Shown: in pieces, positions 8,491 to 15,216 of the stretch | How the letters are laid out: the number at the start of each line of letters is the position of its first letter | How positions within the stretch are numbered: the stretch's first letter is position 1 | Assembly: GCF_036263595.1 (NCBI RefSeq) | Contig: NZ_DATAGQ010000132.1 | Location: 1 to 64,000, forward strand | Direction of reading: 5' to 3' | Origin: Geminicoccus sp036263595 | Lineage (GTDB): Bacteria > Pseudomonadota > Alphaproteobacteria > Geminicoccales > Geminicoccaceae | DNA: 64,000 nucleotides | The notes under the pieces: model-generated | The model's input: only the letters and a program-made list of their open reading frames with translations | Databases searched by the model: none | Told to the model about the DNA's origin: nothing | Program-made: the position numbers and the translations under genes

Positions 8491-10479
8491 ATGATCGGCG
8501 CCCTCGTTACAGGTCGGGGTCGAACCGTCCTTTCCCGACATGTAGATTCGGCTGCGGGTCGCCTGCTGCTGACATTGCTGGGTATCTTCCTCCTCCTCTC
8601 GGCGATCACCCGCATCGGACTGGCGCTATGGGTTTCCGTTGCCGGTGAGCCCGGCCATGTCGGCCAGTTGCTTGCCGCGCTGTTCTCGGGCCTGCCGATC
8701 GATCTTGCGACCGCCTGCTGGTTCCTCCTCCCGTTCTTCATGCTCTTCGTCCTGTTGCAGGGGTTGTTCCGCCGGCGATGGGCCGCCGGGGTGGCCCACC
8801 TGTTCACCTATGTCTCGCTGACCACCCTGCTCTTCATGTCAGTCGCAGAGTTCTTCTTCTGGAACGAGTTCGACAGCCGCTTTAACGGGATCGCCGTGAA
8901 CTACCTGATCTTCCCCAGGGAAGTGATCGGCAATATCGGCGAAAGCTTCAACCTGTCCCTCTACTTGCCGATGGTGATGCTTGCCGGAGCAGGGCTGTAC
9001 CTTCTGGCCAAACCTGCCTTGGTCCGGGCAGTCCTGGCGCCGCTGCCGTGGCAGGAGCGGCTGGTGCTGATCACCGCCGCGGCGGTTGCATTGCTGGCGG
9101 CCATCCCGGTGCTGCGGCATGGGCCGGTGGCGATCGGGGATGACCGTGAAGTGGCTGAGATTGCCGACAACGGCCTGCGCAGCCTCTTCGCGGCCTTCCT
9201 GACCAACGACACCGACTATGACGGGTTGCATGCCACCATCGACGACCGCACAGCCGTCGCGACCGTCCGTGCCGATGTGGCGCAGGATAATACGAGCTTC
9301 GTGGCGAGCGGCGGGTCGGATCTCGGCGGTGGCCGCAGCCTTTGGCGCCATGTCGACAACGGTGGGCAGCCGAAGAAGCTGAACATCGTGCTGGTCATCG
9401 AGGAGAGCTTCGGCAGCACCTATCTGGACAGCCTGGACAACAGCCGGCCCTATGCCGTCTCGCCGGAGCTGACCAGACTAGCCGATGACGGCCTCCTGTT
9501 CACCAACGTCTATGCCACGGGCGACCGCACGGTGCGCGGGCTGGAGGCTCTGCTGACCAGCTTCACGCCCATACCAGGCATCTCGACCGTGCGCCGAGCC
9601 GGATCGGAAGGCATGAACTCGCTGGCCTTCCTCTTGAAGAAGAACGGCTACCAGACGGCCTTCCTATACGGAGGTGCTTCAACGTTCGACAACATGGGCC
9701 ATTTCTGGTCGACGACCGGCTTTGACCAAGTCTGGGACCAGGGCGACATCGAGAAGCAGGACTTTTCGACGATCTGGGGCGTGGCGGACGAGTTCCTGTT
9801 CACCGAAGCGATCAAGCGGCTGGATGCGGCTACGACCGCGGGTGCGCCCATGTTCTTGTCCATGCTGACTGTGTCCAACCACCGGCCGTACACGTTCCCT
9901 CAGACCCATGTGCAGGTCGATCCTGCGATGGGCGACAAGGAGAACTCGGCCCACTACGCCGCCTGGGCATTCACCGATTTCCTTGAACGATCCAAGTCCA
10001 GGCCCTGGTTCAAGGAGACGGTGTTCGTGTTCGTCGGCGACCATGGACCGAGGGTCGCCGGTGCCGCCCAGGTGCCAGTGGAGCGGTTCCGGGTGCCCCT
10101 GCTCTTCTACTCGCCCGGCCATATCAAGCCAGGCCGCAACGCCACCCTCGGCTCCAGCATGGACATGGCACCCACCCTTCTGGGTCTGCTAGGCTGGAGC
10201 TATGACAGCCCGTTCTTCGGCCTGGACCTGAGACGCGTCCCGGATGGGCAAGGCAGAGTAGCGATGGCGCACAACTATTCGGTCGCCTACGGGCGGAACG
10301 GCAAGGTGGTGGTGCTTGGTCCAAAGCGCGATCTGACGTCCTACCGGATGGAGCCAGGTCCTCACCCGCTCGTGCCGGACGCAGCGGTCGATGCCGACCT
10401 CAGCCGCCATGCCATCTCCGCCACCCAGACCGCGCACCGCATGTTCTATGGTCACCAGTACCACGGAGCGTGGCAGTGA
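8491..10479 (+). CDS. LTA-synthase-family membrane phosphoglycerol transferase/sulfatase-fold enzyme
   Basis: About 662 residues: four or five N-terminal transmembrane helices (to about residue 190), then an extracytoplasmic alkaline-phosphatase-superfamily domain. The Mn site and nucleophile are visible as VIEESFGS (metal Glu), a Thr within ATGDRTVRGLEAL, and VFVGDHGPR (Asp-His). Family members move phosphoglycerol from phosphatidylglycerol to a glycan and leave diacylglycerol; in Gram-negatives OpgB modifies periplasmic glucans. The acceptor here is unknown. The ATG at 8491 is chosen because the membrane segment follows closely. A PAP2 phosphatase gene overlaps the end, and a diacylglycerol-kinase-like gene follows. 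Confidence 0.85.
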   Translation: MIGALVTGRGRTVLSRHVDSAAGRLLLTLLGIFLLLSAITRIGLALWVSVAGEPGHVGQLLAALFSGLPIDLATACWFLLPFFMLFVLLQGLFRRRWAAGVAHLFTYVSLTTLLFMSVAEFFFWNEFDSRFNGIAVNYLIFPREVIGNIGESFNLSLYLPMVMLAGAGLYLLAKPALVRAVLAPLPWQERLVLITAAAVALLAAIPVLRHGPVAIGDDREVAEIADNGLRSLFAAFLTNDTDYDGLHATIDDRTAVATVRADVAQDNTSFVASGGSDLGGGRSLWRHVDNGGQPKKLNIVLVIEESFGSTYLDSLDNSRPYAVSPELTRLADDGLLFTNVYATGDRTVRGLEALLTSFTPIPGISTVRRAGSEGMNSLAFLLKKNGYQTAFLYGGASTFDNMGHFWSTTGFDQVWDQGDIEKQDFSTIWGVADEFLFTEAIKRLDAATTAGAPMFLSMLTVSNHRPYTFPQTHVQVDPAMGDKENSAHYAAWAFTDFLERSKSRPWFKETVFVFVGDHGPRVAGAAQVPVERFRVPLLFYSPGHIKPGRNATLGSSMDMAPTLLGLLGWSYDSPFFGLDLRRVPDGQGRVAMAHNYSVAYGRNGKVVVLGPKRDLTSYRMEPGPHPLVPDAAVDADLSRHAISATQTAHRMFYGHQYHGAWQ

Positions 10480-11204
10480 CCCTGGCTGACATTCAACTGC
10501 CGGCTCGTCCCCTGGCAGAACAGTGGCTGGGGCAGGTACTGCCGGCGCTGGCACTGGCGATGGCCCTGCTGCTGAGTCAGACCGGGCTGGACATGTCGGT
10601 ACAACGCTGGTTCTGGCTTGGTCCGGCGTCCGGCTGGATGATCGACGCGACCTCAGCCATTCCGCGCGCCCTGTTCTACAGCGGCCCAAAAATCCTGCTT
10701 GCTGTCGCAGGTACTGCAGCCCTTGTCGTTGCGGTGGCTGGCTTCTGGATGCCGGGTCTGCGCCGGCTGCAGCGCGAACTCGCCCTTGTCTGCCTCGCCC
10801 TGGCCTTGGTCCCGACGGTGGCCAGCAAGCTGAAGGCGGTCACCGACGTCTACTGCCCCAGCCAGACCGACGCCTTTGGCGGGCGCTATGTTCATGTGCC
10901 ACCGTTTCATGTGCATCCGGAAGCGGAGCGCCAGCCGGGTCGTTGCTTTCCGGCCGGGCATGCCTCGGGTGGCTTTGCTCTGCTGGCCCTCGCATTCGTC
11001 AGTCGCCGCATCTGGTATAGACTTGCCGGCGTAGCCGCCGGCTTGGGCACGGGCGGAGCGATGGGTGCCTACCAGATGGCGAAGGGCGCCCACTTCTTGA
11101 GCCATACGCTCACGACCGCCGCCCTGGCATGGCTTTTGGTGTCGCTGCTGGCAGTCTGGATGCGCCTGCCCCGCCGGACCATGGAAGAGCCCGCATGCCG
11201 CTGA
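10476..11204 (+). CDS. PAP2-family membrane phosphatase
   Basis: A polytopic PAP2/type 2 phosphatidic acid phosphatase of about 242 residues. The three family signatures are visible: KAVTDVYCP (a variant of KxxxxxxRP), FPAGHASGG and a third motif QMAKGAHFLSHTL in which the final His is preserved. It would dephosphorylate lipid phosphates such as phosphatidic acid, phosphatidylglycerophosphate or undecaprenyl diphosphate. I chose the GTG at 10476 because GGAG sits 7 bases upstream and the GTGA overlaps the preceding stop; the GTG at 10470 is too close to that site. Confidence 0.85.
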   Translation: MTLADIQLPARPLAEQWLGQVLPALALAMALLLSQTGLDMSVQRWFWLGPASGWMIDATSAIPRALFYSGPKILLAVAGTAALVVAVAGFWMPGLRRLQRELALVCLALALVPTVASKLKAVTDVYCPSQTDAFGGRYVHVPPFHVHPEAERQPGRCFPAGHASGGFALLALAFVSRRIWYRLAGVAAGLGTGGAMGAYQMAKGAHFLSHTLTTAALAWLLVSLLAVWMRLPRRTMEEPACR

Positions 11205-12099
11205 CGGCATCAGGCACCATCAAGGGTGTCCGCCGCATCCTGATCATCCATAACCCGACGGCTGGCCGACGGCGGAGGGAGCGTGTGCAGGCGCTTGTCC
11301 AGCTGCTCCGGCAGGCTGGCATGGAGGTTGCCACCGCCGAGACAGAAGCCGCCGGCGATGCGCAGCGGTTTGCGGCCAGCGCTTCTGGGACCGGGGCACC
11401 GCCGGACGTGATCGTGGCTGCCGGTGGCGATGGCACCGTGAACGAGATCGCCAACGGCCTGCTTGGCAGCACCATCCCCCTGGCCATCATGCCGCTGGGC
11501 ACCGTCAACGTGCTGTTCCGGGAACTTGGCCTGGACCATTCGGTCGAGCGGGTCGCGCAGGCGATCGTGGCAGGCCGGACGGCGCTGGTCTGGCCGGGCA
11601 TGGCCAATGGCCGCGCCCTTTTGCTGATGACGGGTGTCGGGTTGGATGCAGCGATTGTTGCGGCCGTGTCGCCTTCCCTCAAGCGCCGCTTTGGAAAGCT
11701 TGCCTATATATGGGCAGCGGCCAAGCTGTGGTGGCGCTGGCAGCCGGGGCACCGCGTCCTTCGCACGAACGGCGCCGAGCATCATGCCGCATTCTTCATT
11801 GCTGCCCGCTGCCGCCTCTATGGGGGCTCCTATGTCAGCGCCGCGACGGCCCGGCTGGATGAGCCACACCTCCATCTCGTGCTGTTCGAGCGAGACGGCC
11901 GGCTGGCCGCCCTCGGCTACGCTCTGGCCCTGCTGATCGGCCAACTGCACAGGTGGCCCGGCGTTCGTATATGCGGACGGCGCGTACGGAGGTGATGGAG
12001 GCGCACCCCCTCCAACTGGACGGCGACGCGCTGGCACCCTCTCCACTGCAGTTGACGATCGCGGAGCACCCGCTGCGACTCGTTTGCGGCGGCTGCTAG
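11195..12099 (+). pseudogene. Diacylglycerol/sphingosine kinase-family gene (YegS/DagK type) with a 3' frameshift
   Basis: Lipid kinase fold: ILIIHNPTAGRRR, the nucleotide loop AAGGDGTVNE and LPLGTVNV-like sequence, then a beta-sandwich. The conserved frame from the ATG at 11195 (AAGAG upstream) ends at 11995 as GVRICGRRVRR. The next frame, entered near 11966-11968, continues YMRTARTEV, LQLDGDAL and LRLVCGGC, which is the expected family C-terminus, and stops at 12099. So one base appears lost (or two gained) close to 11967. As read, the product is 266 residues and lacks about 44 terminal residues that include the DGD turn. It may be a real mutation or a sequencing error. The family phosphorylates diacylglycerol, which would recycle the by-product of the upstream transferase. 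Confidence 0.8.
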
Positions 12100-12225
12100 G
12101 CCCGTCCATGCCATTTTTGGCTAGCTGCGTGGTGTAATTCCAGCTGATCCCGATGGCCAGCACTGCCCAGGCGAGATAGTGCTTGGCGCTCCCTTCGGGG
12201 GGCGAAGAACGGCAACGAGGCGTCG

Positions 12226-13329
12226 ATGCCCTGGCAAGAATGGCTGGTGTGGGCCGTTTCAATCATTCCCATCCTCCTTACTCTCTTGCCGCTATGGCGC
12301 ACGCCGAAGTGGTGGGTGCGGATCTGGGACTATCCCCGCCTGCAGATCTCGTTCGTGCTGGCCGGCGTGGCGCTGATCGAACTGCTGTCGCTGGAGGTCG
12401 CGACAGACAGTGTCGTGTTGTTGATCGTTACGCTCGGCTGCCTCGCCTGGCAGGTCTCACGGATCTGGCGCTACACGCTGATCTCGCCGAAGCAGGTTCT
12501 TCAGGCCGAACAGGCCGATCTCCCGAACTCCATCTGCGTGCTGATCGCCAACGTGCTGCAGAGCAATCGGAAGTACGAGGGCCTGCTGGCCCAGATCGAG
12601 GCGAAGGATCCCGACATCGTCCTGACCGTGGAAACGGACAGGTGGTGGATGGAGCGTCTCTTGCCGTTGAAGGAGCGCTACCCGTTCACGGTGCTGCATC
12701 CACTCGACAACACCTACGGCATGCTGCTATTCTCGAGGCTTGAGCTATCCGCCATCAAGCTGCAGGACCGGGTGACACCGGAGATTCCCTCGATCTTCGC
12801 GCGGGTGAGGATGCGCTCCGGCAAGACCATCGACCTGTTCTGCGTCCATCCTGAGCCGCCCCAGATCGACAACGACGTCGAGGAGCGGGACGCGGAACTG
12901 CTGTTGGTGGCCAAGGAGGTCGCACGCAGCAAGAGACCAGCCATCGTGTGCGGCGACCTGAACGACGTGGCTTGGTCGCACACGACCAAGCTATTTCAGC
13001 GGATCAGCGGCCTTCTCGACCCGCGGGTGGGCCGCGGGATCTATCCGACCTTCCATGCCGGCCACTGGTTCGCACGCTGGCCGCTCGACCATGTCTTCCA
13101 TCATCCGAGCTTCCGGCTTCGGAACCTCCAGGTGCTGGACAATTTCGGCTCCGATCATTTCCCGGTGTTGGTCAGCCTGCACCAGGACCCGACGGCGGTA
13201 TGGGAACAGGAGGCACCCCTGCCCGAGCCCGAGGATCGGGTAGAGGCCGAGCAGAAGATCATCGAGGGGCGCGCTGCCGCTGCGGAGGCCGAGATACCCG
13301 CCCACTCCCGTGGCGAAACAGGTGCCTGA
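12226..13329 (+). CDS. Membrane-anchored endonuclease/exonuclease/phosphatase (EEP) family protein
   Basis: A 367-residue protein with two or three N-terminal transmembrane helices (about residues 5-85), then an EEP fold. Landmarks are VLIANVLQSN, DPDIVLTVETD (metal Glu), CGDLNDVAWS (catalytic Asp/Asn) and FGSDHFPVLV (Asp-His). Such anchored EEP proteins (YafD-like) may hydrolyse phosphodiesters or inositol/lipid phosphates; substrate not known. The C-terminal 45 residues are Glu/Ala-rich and probably disordered. ATG at 12226 with ACGAGG upstream. It follows the lipid genes on the same strand after 126 bp. Confidence 0.85.
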   Translation: MPWQEWLVWAVSIIPILLTLLPLWRTPKWWVRIWDYPRLQISFVLAGVALIELLSLEVATDSVVLLIVTLGCLAWQVSRIWRYTLISPKQVLQAEQADLPNSICVLIANVLQSNRKYEGLLAQIEAKDPDIVLTVETDRWWMERLLPLKERYPFTVLHPLDNTYGMLLFSRLELSAIKLQDRVTPEIPSIFARVRMRSGKTIDLFCVHPEPPQIDNDVEERDAELLLVAKEVARSKRPAIVCGDLNDVAWSHTTKLFQRISGLLDPRVGRGIYPTFHAGHWFARWPLDHVFHHPSFRLRNLQVLDNFGSDHFPVLVSLHQDPTAVWEQEAPLPEPEDRVEAEQKIIEGRAAAAEAEIPAHSRGETGA

Positions 13330-13727
13330 GCGCCCGTCGCCGGATCAGCCGGGCTTGTAGATCCGGCCGAACATGCCTCGTCGCCGAAATGCTCCGGCTG
13401 GACTTCTGTCCAGCCGCCGAACACCGCCAGGAGTGCCGACGCCTCACGACGGCTCATCCTCACTCCACTCTCCATCGATCGGGTTTGTCGTTTCTGCGCC
13501 AGCATCAGCACGTGCAGCGGCGACCAGCAGCGCCTTCATTCAAGCTGCAAAAATGACTTGGCTCGTCAGGAACACTGGATTCATGAGCTGACATCGCCAA
13601 CATGTATTCCCGTCTCAATCGACCGATAAAATAGCATTGGTGTGCTGGTGCGAATCCTGGCATCGGTCATCATGGTCGGACCGAGAGAACTGCAGGCGCC
13701 GACATCCTGGCCTGCGATGGATTCAGC
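13330..13727. other. Intergenic stretch without a convincing gene
   Basis: 398 bp between the EEP gene and the Rrf2 gene. On the minus strand a short frame beginning MSRREASALLAVFGGW at about 13457 has GTGGAGTGAGG in front, but it runs into the EEP gene antisense and resembles nothing I recognise. The last 150 bp before the Rrf2 GTG are less GC-rich and should hold its promoter; I see no clear -35/-10 pair. Confidence 0.4.
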
Positions 13728-14177
13728 GTGCTTACGAACAAGGGCAAATATGGCCTGAAGGCCATGGTCCATCTGGCGACCGTGCCGGAAGGACGTTCGG
13801 TGCAGGCGGCGGAAATCGCTGAGGCCAACGGCATTCCCAAGGCATTCCTGGACACCATCCTGCTTGAGTTGCGCAAAGCCGGGTTCGTTCGCAGCAAGAA
13901 GGGTCCGGGCGGAGGCTTCACCCTCGCGCGCCCTCCCTCGGAGATCCGGATGGGGTACGTGGTACGCACCCTGGACGGACCTATCGCCCCCTTGCCCTGC
14001 GCACGCCGCAAGACTGCCCAGCCATGCGACGACTGCCAGAACGCCGACCACTGCTCCGTTCGGATCCTGATGCAGGATGTACGTGACGCCATGGCCGACG
14101 TGCTCGACCGCACCACGCTCGAGCAGATGCGCGACCGGGCAGCCTCGGGCATCGATGTGGGGGACTACGTCATCTGA
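13728..14177 (+). CDS. Rrf2-family transcriptional regulator (probable Fe-S type)
   Basis: A 149-residue winged-helix regulator. The N-terminal MLTNKGKYGLKAMVHLA and the recognition region KKGPGGGFTLARP are characteristic of Rrf2. Four cysteines at 91, 100, 103 and 109 cluster in PCARRKTAQPCDDCQNADHC, more than the three of IscR/NsrR, so an iron-sulfur cluster sensing NO, redox or iron status is likely. The GTG start at 13728 is set by the family N-terminus. Its targets are unknown: neighbours are a broken IS element and a sensor-kinase locus. A 16-bp palindrome follows the stop. Confidence 0.9.
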   Translation: MLTNKGKYGLKAMVHLATVPEGRSVQAAEIAEANGIPKAFLDTILLELRKAGFVRSKKGPGGGFTLARPPSEIRMGYVVRTLDGPIAPLPCARRKTAQPCDDCQNADHCSVRILMQDVRDAMADVLDRTTLEQMRDRAASGIDVGDYVI

Positions 14178-14183
14178 CCGGAT

Positions 14184-14199
14184 GAGAGCGGCCGCTCTC
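14184..14199. repeat. Perfect 16-bp palindrome after the Rrf2 gene
   Basis: GAGAGCGGCCGCTCTC is fully self-complementary and begins seven bases after the Rrf2 stop. No T-run follows, so it is not a classical terminator. It could stabilise the mRNA 3' end or be a protein site. Confidence 0.5.
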
Positions 14200-14277
14200 C
14201 GTAGGGTGAACCTTCAATATGACTGGAACCAGGCCTAGCGATGATCGCCTCGCCCAGGAGGTGGTCGTCGCAAGTTA

Positions 14278-14295
14278 GCGTCCGTTAGCTCCTGA
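14278..14295 (+). repeat. Left terminal inverted repeat of the IS remnant
   Basis: 18 bp matching the complement of 15199-15216 at 14 positions; it lies 45 bp before the transposase ATG, normal spacing for IS5-type elements. Confidence 0.5.
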
Positions 14296-14340
14296 CGCTT
14301 TTGCCACTATCTGCATCCTGGGCTGCGGATGGGGTGACTG

Positions 14341-15209
14341 ATGGCGTGCGCGCTGAATGATCCGCAGTGGGCGGTGCTGGCGCCGCTGACCGAGACCTGC
14401 CGCCCGCACCACAAGACCCAGCACCACGACCTGCGTCGGACCGTCCTGGCGATCATCTGGCGCTGCCAGAACGGTGCCAAGTGGCGCAGCCTGCCGGCGG
14501 AGTTCGGCCCCCGTTCAGGTCTGCTGACCTGAACACCCATGGTGATGGATGATCCGTCTGCTGACGGATCATGGTGGATGGCGGCGCAGACCTTCATCCG
14601 CCCTCGGCAGCCTGCCGGCCATGGCGCAGGAAACGAGGCGTGCAGCTTGGCATGGCCTTCCTGGACGACAGCAACATCCAAGCTCGCTGACAAGTGGCCG
14701 GCGCTGCTCAGAAAGCAGCGGCGGAGCCCGACGTCCTGCGGGTGAGGCGCTTGGTCGATCTCGTGGTGGCCCTGTCGGCTTTGCCGACATCCCGGCGGGG
14801 GATCGGGCTTCAGCCCGATGGCACCAAGGCCTGCGTGATCGCTGGCGCCTCCGGCCGTGCCGTCGCCTTCAGCCTGGCGCCAGGACAAGCCCACGAACTG
14901 CCCCAAGCCAGAGGTCTGCTCGCCCGTCTGCCGGGTATACCACGCTGGGTTGTCGCTGATTGTGGCTATACCAGCCATGCCTTTCGGGAGCACATCTGGA
15001 ACCTGGGCAGCCGGCCGGTGATCCCGCCGCAACGGCACGAGGCGCCGGTCGCCCCGCCTGGATCCATTACAACCGCCATTGCGTGCAGCGCCGCTGGGCC
15101 AGGCTCAAGGCGTGGCGCACCGTCGCCACCCGCTACGAGAAGATAGCCAACTCCTTCATGGGCATCCCTCCCGTGCCTTGCAGCCGCCCTCGACTGGCTC
15201 AGGAACTGA
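14341..15209 (+). pseudogene. IS5-family transposase, multiply frameshifted
   Basis: The N-terminal piece (14341-14532) reads MACALNDPQWAVLAPL and RTVLAIIWRCQNGAKWRSLP, the DUF4096-like start of IS5 transposases. The catalytic part continues in other frames: GVQLGMAFLDDSNIQAR, then an in-frame stop near 14690, then TKACVIAGASGRAVAFSLAP, PRWVVADCGYTSHAFR and finally NRHCVQRRWARLKAWR and TRYEKIANSF, ending ALDWLRN at 15209. At least three frame changes plus a stop codon rule out a functional protein. Trans-activation would need an intact copy elsewhere. Confidence 0.85.
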
Positions 15210-15216
15210 CGGAGCC
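15199..15216 (-). repeat. Right terminal inverted repeat of the IS remnant
   Basis: Partner of 14278-14295. It overlaps the last transposase codons, and its outermost base is the first base (plus strand) of the minus-strand TAG stop of the kinase gene. Confidence 0.5.

Larger units (their letters stand above)
14278..15216 (+). mobile_element. Degenerate IS5-type insertion sequence
   Basis: An IS of about 0.94 kb bounded by an imperfect 18-bp inverted repeat: 14278-14295 against the complement of 15199-15216, 14 of 18 matching (GCGTCCGTTAGCTCCTGA versus GGCTCCGTCAGTTCCTGA). Its transposase is broken. The outer bases on both sides are TTA/CTA, compatible with TNA-type targets of IS5 subgroups, though this is weak. 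The right end touches the stop codon of the convergent kinase gene. Confidence 0.65.

Noticed and set aside
13155..13511. Small minus-strand frame before the Rrf2 gene
   Set aside because: It has a passable ribosome site, but it runs antisense into the EEP gene and resembles no family.
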